DNA from: Wenzhouxiangella sp.
GTDB lineage: Bacteria; Pseudomonadota; Gammaproteobacteria; Xanthomonadales; Wenzhouxiangellaceae
Direction of reading: 5' to 3'
Length of the DNA stretch: 8,566 nt
Assembly: GCA_007116585.1 (NCBI GenBank)
Contig: SKIE01000195.1
Location: forward strand, 1-8,566
Position numbers and translations under genes: made by a program. This document shows positions 1-5,850 of this stretch, piece after piece. Numbering within the stretch: position 1 is the first letter of the stretch; each line of letters begins with the position of its first letter. A model generated the notes under the pieces. The model saw only the letters and a program-made list of their open reading frames with translations, was not told the origin of the DNA and did not search any database.

Positions 1-275
1 ATCTTCTTGCGCAGGTAGGCAAACGACTCGCTGGGCAAATGGCAGTCGCGGCAGTGCACGTGGATGCCGGCCGCGTTGTTGCCGTGGGGGGATTCCCGGA
101 CCTCATCGAGCAGGGAATGATTGCTGTGACAGGTCATGCAGAACTCGTCGGTGCTGGTCGCATGCAGGGTGACCTGCCCGGTCCAGAAGGAGATCGCCCC
201 AAGCACCGCGCCGATGACGACGAGCGTGAAGATGGACAGGGTGGCACTGGGTTTGAAAATCGCTCGCCAGTTCAT
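1..275 (-). CDS. NapC/NirT-family membrane tetraheme cytochrome c (quinol dehydrogenase, NrfH-like role), 3' end cut by window
   Basis: The first 91 codons are visible; the C-terminus lies beyond base 1. The family is a membrane-anchored tetraheme cytochrome that oxidises quinol and passes electrons to periplasmic reductases. Visible features are a short basic N-terminus (MNWRAIFKPS), one membrane helix at about residues 12-32, and two heme sites, C46-M-T-C-H50 and C75-R-D-C-H79, followed by LP as is common in NapC. It lies 141 bases downstream of nrfA on the same strand, so it plausibly supplies NrfA with electrons (inference). ATG 275 is the only start: an in-frame TGA lies eight codons upstream. 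The nearest purine-rich stretch, GGAGAG, is about 14 bases away, so the ribosome site is poor. The residue two places after the first heme histidine is Asn, where many relatives have Met. NapC, NirT, NrfH and TorC types cannot be separated from this fragment. Confidence 0.85.
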   Translation of the reverse strand, partial: MNWRAIFKPSATLSIFTLVVIGAVLGAISFWTGQVTLHATSTDEFCMTCHSNHSLLDEVRESPHGNNAAGIHVHCRDCHLPSESFAYLRKK

Positions 276-325
276 GATGTCAGGGGGCTCTCCGATTCAA
301 ATGGATAGATTCAAATAAACAAACA

Positions 326-342
326 GGCCGGGCCACCCGGCC
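326..342 (-). terminator. Intrinsic-terminator-like hairpin between nrfA and the NapC-like gene
   Basis: A perfect 7-bp GC-only stem (GGCCGGG / CCCGGCC, loop of 3) is followed on the minus strand by TGTTTGTTTATTTG. It sits after nrfA and 50 bases before the NapC-like ATG. It could end or attenuate transcription, so the two genes might be expressed unequally. The T-tract is interrupted and no activity is shown. Confidence 0.5.
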
Positions 343-354
343 AGATACGCAGTA

Positions 355-383
355 CGGGCCGCCAGTGATCCACCAGCGGCCCG
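355..383 (-). other. Perfect 8-bp inverted repeat (RNA hairpin) downstream of nrfA
   Basis: CGGGCCGC at 355-362 pairs perfectly with GCGGCCCG at 376-383. The 13-base loop can form a further GTG/CAC pairing on the minus strand. It is the middle one of three hairpins in the gap and has no T-tract, so an mRNA-stabilising or processing element is more likely than a terminator. Confidence 0.5.
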
Positions 384-392
384 CACCCAGGT

Positions 393-413
393 CAGGCATC
401 AGTCAGATGCCTG
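393..413 (-). other. Perfect 8-bp inverted repeat just after the nrfA stop
   Basis: CAGGCATC at 393-400 pairs with GATGCCTG at 406-413 around a 5-base loop. It begins three bases after the nrfA stop codon on the minus strand. No T-tract follows. A 3'-end protective hairpin for nrfA mRNA is the simplest reading. Confidence 0.5.
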
Positions 414-416
414 CCT

Positions 417-1715
417 TCAGGCACCGTTGAGTAGTTCCATACCTTCGTTGATCAGCTCTTCAGCCTTGTCCAGCACGCGGTGTGCTTCACCCCAGTTATG
501 GAAGCCATTGCTGTTTTCCACCCAGATGAAGTCCCAGTAGAACTGGGCCTCGCGGTGGATCTGCTGCAATCGGGTCATCGTGATTTCATCAACGCCGCCG
601 TTTTCGCGCACGGCACCGACCGCCTCAATGAAATCCGCGAGTTCGGCGCCAATGCGGTTCTGCTTCATGTAAACCCGGCCCTGCACGCCTTCCGAGCGCT
701 CAACAATGCCGTCCGCGCCCCAGTTGCTGTGGCAGCCCATGCAGGTGCTCTCCACATGCGTCAGCGGGCTGGTCCAGTGGTGCTCGGTGAACTTCTCACC
801 ATTGCTGCCAGTGGCCTGGGGCATGTGACAGTCGGTGCACTGCAGGCCGAGCATTGAGTGCACGTTGACCGCTTCACCCTCGTGATACAGCTCGTACTCC
901 GGATGCTGGATCTTGGCCACCAGCGCGCCTGTCTGCGGATGGACCCACTCATCAGAGCGGCGCTCGGCGTCATAGTGCTCTAGCTGCGCCTCGACCGTCA
1001 GGCCGGTGCTCCAGGGCAACTCAACCTTGCGCGTTTCGGCATTGAAGTGGTAGTTGGTGTGGCACTGGGCGCAGACCAGGTCGGTCCGGCCTTCAGGATC
1101 AATGTTGGCAAAGGTGCCGTGCGCCATGCCCTCATCCAGCCAGTCGCGCGCGTGGCGAATGGAGGCATCTTCCGCGGCGTGGCAGTCAAGGCAGCCGATC
1201 GTGTTGGTCCCCACCACCTTGGAAAACGGCATCGAGTACCAGTCATCACCGTGCACGGCCGTCAGCTTGGAGACGTCGGTGGTCTTGCAGCCGATGCAGC
1301 TGGCCGGCCGGACGTCCCAGTCGGGCAGGCGCTCGGTGTCCATGACGTCGATCAGGGCATAGTAGTGCCCGCGTGAGCGGTAGTAGCCCTTGGAGAAAGG
1401 GAAGCCGTCGTAGTTGACCTCCAGGAAGGGGTACATGTCCAGATAGTCGATCTTTTCGATCTCCATACCCTCGACTTCGGCCTTGCCGCCGCCGCCGTAG
1501 GTGGTCTCGGTCATCTCCGCGGTGCGCTGCCAGCCTTCGTACTGCGCCGGGAAGTAACGCTTCCAGTTATCCGTCACCGTGGCTTCATCGAGGCTGTCAA
1601 AACCCGTGAAGGATTCAGCCTCCTCGTTGGCAGAGTCGCCCGAAGAGGCCGCTACTGCGGCTACCCCCAGACTCAATGCCACAAGCGTTACCACAAACCA
1701 CTTTTCGCCGCGCAT
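417..1715 (-). CDS. nrfA: Pentaheme ammonia-forming cytochrome c nitrite reductase NrfA
   Basis: NrfA catalyses the periplasmic six-electron reduction of nitrite to ammonium. The 432-aa protein has a signal peptide (about residues 1-23). Its five heme sites are in the canonical order: C140-I-G-C-K144 (lysine-ligated catalytic heme), then CxxCH at 175-179, 215-219, 293-297 and 325-329. The catalytic residues are recognisable: Arg115 in the RGH motif, Tyr222 three residues after CAQCH, and His in the HHWTSPL motif (probably His313). The start is ATG 1715, behind GAGGAG at 1725-1730; the frame stays open upstream, but that part has no signal peptide and would overlap the divergent gene. It is somewhat shorter than E. 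coli NrfA (478 aa). The residue before Tyr222 is Asn, where E. coli has a calcium-binding Glu. The divergent NrfG-like gene and downstream NapC-like gene support the call. The CxxCK motif argues against the octaheme relatives. Confidence 0.95.
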   Translation of the reverse strand: MRGEKWFVVTLVALSLGVAAVAASSGDSANEEAESFTGFDSLDEATVTDNWKRYFPAQYEGWQRTAEMTETTYGGGGKAEVEGMEIEKIDYLDMYPFLEVNYDGFPFSKGYYRSRGHYYALIDVMDTERLPDWDVRPASCIGCKTTDVSKLTAVHGDDWYSMPFSKVVGTNTIGCLDCHAAEDASIRHARDWLDEGMAHGTFANIDPEGRTDLVCAQCHTNYHFNAETRKVELPWSTGLTVEAQLEHYDAERRSDEWVHPQTGALVAKIQHPEYELYHEGEAVNVHSMLGLQCTDCHMPQATGSNGEKFTEHHWTSPLTHVESTCMGCHSNWGADGIVERSEGVQGRVYMKQNRIGAELADFIEAVGAVRENGGVDEITMTRLQQIHREAQFYWDFIWVENSNGFHNWGEAHRVLDKAEELINEGMELLNGA

Positions 1716-1743
1716 TCCAACCCACTCCTCGTTTAGAAAACCT

Positions 1744-1761
1744 GCATTTAACAGGCATTTA
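1744..1761 (-). promoter_or_regulatory. 7-4-7 direct repeat in the nrfA leader
   Basis: Read on the minus strand, TAAATGC, CTGT, TAAATGC form two identical heptamers at an 11-base period. This is the geometry bound by OmpR/PhoB-type response regulators. The same stretch lies inside an inverted repeat (CTGCAT 1742-1747 / ATGCAG 1761-1766) that could form a hairpin at the mRNA 5' end. The regulator is unknown; the repeat could also be only part of the hairpin. Confidence 0.35.
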
Positions 1762-1773
1762 TGCAGTAGAGAG

Positions 1774-1802
1774 ACCGTACAAAACCGTGAAGGAGTTGTC
1801 AA
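1774..1802 (-). promoter_or_regulatory. Sigma70-like promoter of nrfA
   Basis: On the minus strand a consensus -35 TTGACA (1797-1802) is separated by exactly 17 bases from TACGGT (1774-1779), a 3/6 match to the -10 consensus. Transcription would begin near 1766-1768, giving a leader of about 50 bases. A palindrome, GTTGT-TG-ACAAC on the minus strand (1795-1806), overlaps the -35 box and could be an operator. I see no good FNR site (TTGAT-N4-ATCAA). Confidence 0.55.
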
Positions 1803-1848
1803 CAACGCCTGCAGCAGGATCCCCTGAGCCTGCCGTAATTTCCGTATC

Positions 1849-2526
1849 ATGGGCAGCAGTTTGAATCGTCTTGCCAAGGTGTTCCAACACATGTTCAGTG
1901 TCGTTGCCAGCATTGCGGTGGTGGTGGGATTGCTGTTTGCCCTGGCTCCCATGTTGGGCCGCACCCGTCCGCCCTGGCCGCTGCTGGCCGGGATTGCGGT
2001 CGGCGTGCCCGCCGCCACGGTTGTGCTCTACCTCGCCTACGGCACGCCGGACGCCCTAGAGCCGTCCGACCCGCGTGCGCATGAGCTGCGGCAGCAGATG
2101 ATCGGCATCGCGCGCACCCTGGAACGCAACCCGGATCAGGGCGAGCAATGGCAGCGGCTGGGTCTGATGTACAAGGACCTGCGCCACCATAGTTCGGCCG
2201 AGCATGCCCTGCGCCGGGCGCTGGACCTGAAACCGGAAAGCGCGTTTGTGCGCGTGGAGCTGGCCGAAGCCATCCATCGCCGTAGCGAACTGCCGGAAAT
2301 GCCGCTGGAAGCCCGGCTGCTGCTCACCGAAGCGCTGGAAATCAATCCTGAGCAGATCAAGGCCCTGTGGCTGCTGGGCATGGATGACTTCGTCGGCGGC
2401 GACTATGCACGCGCGCTGGCGCACTGGGAGCAGATGCTGCCGCTGGTGCAGGAAGACTCTTCTATGTACCGTGCTGTTGCCGCCGAAACGAGACGCGCAC
2501 AGCGGATGCTGGAAATGCAGCGCTGA
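1849..2526 (+). CDS. Membrane-anchored TPR protein of the NrfG/CcmI (CycH) cytochrome c heme-attachment type
   Basis: The 225-aa protein has two membrane helices (about residues 16-36 and 44-64), then a periplasmic helical region from about residue 75 with TPR-like units. Units such as NPDQGEQWQRLGLMYKDL (94-111) and INPEQIKALWLLGMDDF (165-181) follow the NrfG/CcmI-C pattern, including the HWEQML segment near the end. In E. coli, NrfG works with NrfE and NrfF to attach the CxxCK heme and binds the NrfA C-terminus. A divergent nrfA with CxxCK makes that role plausible here. No NrfE/CcmF or NrfF gene is in the window. The start is uncertain: ATG 1849 has no clear Shine-Dalgarno, while ATG 1891 has AAGGT about 10 bases upstream and would still keep the first helix. 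A general CcmI role is the main alternative. Confidence 0.75.
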   Translation: MGSSLNRLAKVFQHMFSVVASIAVVVGLLFALAPMLGRTRPPWPLLAGIAVGVPAATVVLYLAYGTPDALEPSDPRAHELRQQMIGIARTLERNPDQGEQWQRLGLMYKDLRHHSSAEHALRRALDLKPESAFVRVELAEAIHRRSELPEMPLEARLLLTEALEINPEQIKALWLLGMDDFVGGDYARALAHWEQMLPLVQEDSSMYRAVAAETRRAQRMLEMQR

Positions 2527-2532
2527 ATGATG

Positions 2533-2561
2533 GTGCCAGAGGATCATTCCTGGTTTATGCT
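2533..2561 (+). promoter_or_regulatory. Weak promoter candidate for the tetraheme cytochrome
   Basis: GTGCCA (2533-2538) and TATGCT (2556-2561) each match the sigma70 consensus at 4 of 6 bases, with a 17-base spacer. They sit just after the TPR gene stop and about 43 bases before the cytochrome start. The gene may equally be read from the TPR gene. Confidence 0.3.
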
Positions 2562-2603
2562 ATTGGCTTGAAAAAAGTCGGCTAACGCCACGGAGAGAGT
2601 CCG

Positions 2604-2927
2604 ATGAATCACATGACAAAATTGCTGACTCGCACCATGCTCGTGGTCGGGGCACTGTGGCTTGCAGCCCCGGCACTGGCCAACAACGAGCAATGCCTGA
2701 TGTGCCACCGAGCCATGCAGGAAACGCCGATTGAAGCTCATCAGAACTGCATGGTCTGTCACTCAGATGGCGCGGAAGCCCATATGGAGAACATTCGCAC
2801 CCCTCCAGAGCCGGTCAGTGACGAGACCTGCGCCATGTGCCATCGCCCAACCGACGATTTCATGGCGATTTCGGCCCACACCATGGAACTGGAGTGCGCG
2901 TCCTGCCACCTCATTCATGATCCTTAG
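2604..2927 (+). CDS. Small periplasmic tetraheme cytochrome c
   Basis: The 107-aa protein has a signal peptide ending near ALA-NN (residue 26) and four heme sites: CLMCH 31-35, CMVCH 49-53, CAMCH 76-80 and CASCH 98-102. The mature part contains exactly four further histidines (H46, H60, H92, H105), enough for bis-histidine ligation of all four hemes. Size and heme density resemble the small tetraheme cytochromes of Shewanella, which shuttle electrons in the periplasm; homology is not established. ATG 2604 follows GGAGAG (2592-2597) with a 6-base spacer, clearly better than ATG 2613. It follows the NrfG-like gene by 77 bases on the same strand, so it may be an electron carrier for NrfA, the job that pentaheme NrfB does in E. 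coli (inference). Confidence 0.85.
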   Translation: MNHMTKLLTRTMLVVGALWLAAPALANNEQCLMCHRAMQETPIEAHQNCMVCHSDGAEAHMENIRTPPEPVSDETCAMCHRPTDDFMAISAHTMELECASCHLIHDP

Positions 2928-2939
2928 TGGACCAAGCGG

Positions 2940-3584
2940 TCACCAAAGATCGATTTCTCCGGTCTTGGCAGCCTCTTCCTCGCGGCGCTTGAGACTCGAG
3001 CGCCAGAATTGCTTCTCTTTCTGCTCGACCTCGAAAGTCTTGGAACGCGGAATATCACGCACATAGACCGAGTAATCATTCCCGAGAAAGTGGATCATGC
3101 GGCCGTTGATGCCGCCCAGGCTCTTGGCCAGAATCGGAATTCTTTCCGTCTGCAGAAACTCCTCGACAAAGCGGCTGTTGACGTCGCCGATGGCGAAAAA
3201 ACTGTCCTCGCGCGAGATGCCGGGCAGCACGTTGCCACCACCGAACACTTTGGCCTTGAGATTGTTCCGCTGAGCGCCCGCCTTGAGCATATTGTTGATC
3301 AGCAACTCCATGGCGTTGACCCCGTAACGACCGGCCTCGCTGGCCAGTACGGGCACATCGCGGCTGTAGCGATGATTGGCCAACAGGAAATGATTCATCC
3401 CGATCACTCGGGCAACCGGATCATACAGGCAAGCTGCCACGCACGACCCCAGCAGGGTCGACAGCATCAGATCCTGCCGCCGGGTGACGTATTGCTCTCC
3501 AGGATGCAATGTCACGCGCCGCTCTGCCGGCCAGCCTTTCATGGGTCCGTCGCCGCCAACCCCGTTGTATGAGGAAAGTGGCAA
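2940..3584 (-). CDS. cheD: Chemoreceptor glutamine deamidase CheD
   Basis: CheD deamidates glutamines on methyl-accepting chemotaxis proteins and, in some bacteria, binds CheC. The 214-aa protein has the family core: LSTLLGSCVAACLYDP with catalytic Cys48, GMNHFLL with His65, and a Ser42-Thr43 pair where the third catalytic residue is expected. KVFGGGNVL (112-120) and the VYVRDI strand near 173-178 are also typical. A charged tail of about 35 residues follows. I choose TTG 3584 as the start because AAAGGAGG (3591-3598) stands 6 bases upstream of it. In-frame ATG 3617 and ATG 3542 have no comparable site. No other chemotaxis gene is nearby, so it acts on receptors encoded elsewhere. It converges on the tetraheme cytochrome with only 12 bases between stop codons. 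Confidence 0.93.
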   Translation of the reverse strand: MPLSSYNGVGGDGPMKGWPAERRVTLHPGEQYVTRRQDLMLSTLLGSCVAACLYDPVARVIGMNHFLLANHRYSRDVPVLASEAGRYGVNAMELLINNMLKAGAQRNNLKAKVFGGGNVLPGISREDSFFAIGDVNSRFVEEFLQTERIPILAKSLGGINGRMIHFLGNDYSVYVRDIPRSKTFEVEQKEKQFWRSSLKRREEEAAKTGEIDLW

Positions 3585-3590
3585 GTATAT

Positions 3591-3598
3591 CCTCCTTT
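3591..3598 (-). promoter_or_regulatory. Ribosome binding site that fixes the cheD TTG start
   Basis: AAAGGAGG on the minus strand is an almost complete anti-16S match and lies 6 bases before TTG 3584. The ATG at 3542 would be about 48 bases from it, and the ATG at 3617 lies upstream of it, so TTG initiation is the best-supported reading. Confidence 0.7.
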
Positions 3599-3634
3599 CT
3601 GGCCACTGCCGCCCCAATTACGGCGGTCGGTGAC

Positions 3635-3664
3635 TGGCTAAAAGCGGCTTCCGCGGGCTACAAT
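3635..3664 (+). promoter_or_regulatory. Possible promoter upstream of the 31-codon ORF and the diguanylate cyclase
   Basis: TACAAT (3659-3664) is a 5/6 match to the -10 consensus. The corresponding -35, TGGCTA (3635-3640), matches at only 3 of 6 positions with an 18-base spacer. It would serve the small ORF at 3691 and the cyclase. Confidence 0.3.
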
Positions 3665-3690
3665 CGAGGCTCTTGCCAGAGAGAAGTCCA

Positions 3691-3786
3691 ATGGCCGCCC
3701 AAAAAGTGCTCTTTCGCAGCGCGGTTTCTCTGAAGCTGATCCGGCGGGGGCTCGCCGCCCATCACCCCGTCTTTCCGGACGGCTAA
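3691..3786 (+). CDS. Possible 31-aa leader or small protein upstream of the cyclase
   Basis: ATG 3691 opens a 31-codon frame ending in TAA at 3784-3786, one base before the first possible ATG of the cyclase frame and 28 bases before its preferred GTG. A purine-rich AGAGAAG lies about 4 bases upstream. The product is basic (MAAQKVLFRSAVSLKLIRRG at its start) and resembles nothing I recognise. It may be a translated leader coupled to the cyclase, or a chance frame. Confidence 0.25.
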   Translation: MAAQKVLFRSAVSLKLIRRGLAAHHPVFPDG

Positions 3787-3814
3787 AATGCCGCCCGATC
3801 AAGGGGAGCCCACC

Positions 3815-5806
3815 GTGCCGGAACAAGCGCCGTCAGACCAGCTGCACCTGCAGCAAACCATCGAAGAACTGCGCCACGCCGAGCGTGTCCAGAAAGCGCT
3901 GTACCAGATTTCGGACCTGGCGGGAACTGACCTGGAAACGGACGAAATCCTCAAGCGCCTGCATCAGATCGTGGCTGAGCTGATGTATGCCGAGAATTTC
4001 TACATTTTCCTGTACAACGCGCAGAAGGATACCGTCCGGTTTCGTTACTTTGCCGACGCCGCAACGCGGCCGCAGGACGTCTCCGCCCATGTCGGACGGC
4101 AATCCGGGGACGACGCTCAGCCCGATGCCGACTCAGCAGACGAGCATGGATTCAAGCTCGCCGACATCCCGCTGGGCAATATTGAAAACAGCCTGACCTG
4201 GTGGGTAATCCGGCTCGGCCGCCCCCTGCGCGGCGCGCTTGATGACATCGAACAGAACCTGCCCGGTTCTCTACGACGCCTGGGCGCGACCTCTCGCGAC
4301 TGGCTCGGTGTACCGATGCTGGATGGCAACGAAGTCAAGGGACTGCTTGTCGCTCAAAGCTATGAGCAGTCCAATGTCTACAGCGCGCAGGACCAGGATT
4401 TGCTGTGCTTCGTAGCCAGCCACGTGCTGACCACCTTGCAACGTCGGCAAACACGAAAAGACCTCGAAAACGTCGTCATTTCAAGGACCCAGGAACTGGC
4501 TCGTGCCAACCAGGCGCTGAAGGCAGAGGTGGCCCAGCGACGGCGCAACGAAAGGCTGCAAAAAGCGCTGTATCACATTGCCGAACAGGCCAGCGAAGGC
4601 GGTGCGGAAAAAGACTTTTTCGAACTGGTGCACCGCGAAGTCGGCGACCTTTTCTACGCCGAAAACTTCTTCGTTGCGTTATTGGTCGATGACGATACCG
4701 CTCTGGAATTTGTCTACTACGCTGACCAGTATCGCGAGGCGCAAAGCAAACGACCGCTCGCCTTCGGGCTGACCGAGTACGCCTTGCGCTCCAGTGATGG
4801 CGTCCTGCTGACCCGGGACGACATTGAACAGCTGGTGCACGACAGCGAGGTGTCGGTCGAAGGGCCCAACGCCTGGGCGTGGATTGGCGTCCCCCTGCAG
4901 TGCGAAGGCCGAACTCTGGGCCTGATTGCGGTACAAAGCTACCGCGAAGACCGCGTTTACCAGCAAGAAGATCTGGACCTGCTGCGGTTTGTCTCGCGTC
5001 AAATCGCCAACAGCCTGGAGCGCAAGCGTGCGCTGGCCTCCCTCAAGGAAGCCAAGGAAACGCTCGAGCAGCGTGTTGCCGAACGCACTCAGGCGCTGTC
5101 AGAAGCCAACGCCGCGCTGGCCGAACAAAGCCAGACCGACCCGCTGACCGGCTTGCGCAATCGACGTCACTTGATCGAGCATCTGCCCACCGATATCGCC
5201 CTGATCGATCGACAGCATCGAGACGCCCGCCAGAACCCTGCAAAAGGCGTCGACAAGCCGGCCAGCCTGCTCTTTCTGATGCTCGACATTGATCACTTCA
5301 AGCAGGTCAACGACGTGCACGGGCACGCCGTCGGTGACCGGGTCCTGATGCAGATGAGCGGAATCATCAATCAGTGCATGCGCGAGACGGATACCGCCGT
5401 TCGCTGGGGCGGGGAAGAATTTTTGCTGGTCGCTCGCTTTACTGATCCCGATTTCGCCCCGGAGCTGGCCGAGCGGCTGCGCAAGATGATCTCCGAGCGC
5501 CCGTTCGACATCGGCCAAGGCCGAAAAATTCGCCTGACCTGCTCCATCGGCTTCGCTCAGTACCCCTTCGTACCAGAACGCCCGGACCGGGTCCATTGGG
5601 AAGAGGCCATCAACATCGCGGATCACTGTCTGTATGCTGCCAAACAAAGCTGGCGCGACGGCTGGGTCGGCGTTGCTTGGAACGAACAACAGACCGGCGA
5701 CGGACTGCCGGCACGAATTGCGCCGGCCATTCCCGCCCTGGTCGAGTCAGGCCACCTGCAGCTGCACTCCTCCAGACCCCACAGCACCGGCCTGGTATGG
5801 CAGTAA
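3815..5806 (+). CDS. GAF-GAF-GGDEF diguanylate cyclase
   Basis: This predicted cytoplasmic enzyme makes cyclic di-GMP from two GTP. The 663-aa protein has GAF 1 (about 24-207), a helical linker (210-245), GAF 2 (248-402), a second signalling helix (403-440) and a GGDEF domain (441-620). Catalytic features are intact: DPLTGLRNRR (442-451), metal-binding Asp491 in DIDHFK, and the GGEEF motif at 532-536. The inhibitory RxxD site, RETD at 523-526, is exactly five residues before the motif, so product feedback is likely. No membrane helix is visible. The GAF ligand is unknown. I choose GTG 3815 because GGGGAG (3803-3808) lies 6 bases upstream; ATG 3788 would add nine residues without a good ribosome site. 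A tail of about 40 residues follows the catalytic domain. It converges on the lytic transglycosylase. Confidence 0.92.
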   Translation: MPEQAPSDQLHLQQTIEELRHAERVQKALYQISDLAGTDLETDEILKRLHQIVAELMYAENFYIFLYNAQKDTVRFRYFADAATRPQDVSAHVGRQSGDDAQPDADSADEHGFKLADIPLGNIENSLTWWVIRLGRPLRGALDDIEQNLPGSLRRLGATSRDWLGVPMLDGNEVKGLLVAQSYEQSNVYSAQDQDLLCFVASHVLTTLQRRQTRKDLENVVISRTQELARANQALKAEVAQRRRNERLQKALYHIAEQASEGGAEKDFFELVHREVGDLFYAENFFVALLVDDDTALEFVYYADQYREAQSKRPLAFGLTEYALRSSDGVLLTRDDIEQLVHDSEVSVEGPNAWAWIGVPLQCEGRTLGLIAVQSYREDRVYQQEDLDLLRFVSRQIANSLERKRALASLKEAKETLEQRVAERTQALSEANAALAEQSQTDPLTGLRNRRHLIEHLPTDIALIDRQHRDARQNPAKGVDKPASLLFLMLDIDHFKQVNDVHGHAVGDRVLMQMSGIINQCMRETDTAVRWGGEEFLLVARFTDPDFAPELAERLRKMISERPFDIGQGRKIRLTCSIGFAQYPFVPERPDRVHWEEAINIADHCLYAAKQSWRDGWVGVAWNEQQTGDGLPARIAPAIPALVESGHLQLHSSRPHSTGLVWQ

Positions 5807-5815
5807 AGTCGGCAC

Positions 5816-5850
5816 TATTAACGCGGCAATCAGTGGTTGCCGCGTTAATA
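5816..5850. terminator. Bidirectional hairpin terminator between convergent genes
   Basis: A perfect 14-bp inverted repeat (arms 5816-5829 and 5837-5850, 7-base loop) has a GC core, CGCGGCAA, and A/T-rich ends that can act as a short U-tract on either strand. It begins nine bases after the cyclase stop. Its right arm contains the stop codon of the convergent transglycosylase gene (5845-5847). Confidence 0.75.

Noticed and set aside
480..857. 125-aa plus-strand frame opposite nrfA
   Set aside because: It is an antisense shadow of the heme-binding nrfA frame, without its own ribosome site or recognisable motif.
1716..2018. 101-codon N-terminal extension of the nrfA frame
   Set aside because: It lacks a signal peptide, runs through the promoter and overlaps the divergent TPR gene; the signal peptide and ribosome site are at ATG 1715.
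2927..2943. Small hairpin (GTGgACC / GGTCAC) spanning the convergent stops of the tetraheme cytochrome and cheD
   Set aside because: The stem is only 6 bp with a bulge and has no T-tract on either strand, so it is too weak to call a terminator.
3009..3572. 187-aa plus-strand frame opposite cheD
   Set aside because: It is antisense to a clearly conserved CheD sequence and has no features of a real protein.
5099..5689. 196-aa minus-strand frame opposite the GGDEF domain
   Set aside because: It is antisense to an intact catalytic domain and its composition only mirrors that domain.
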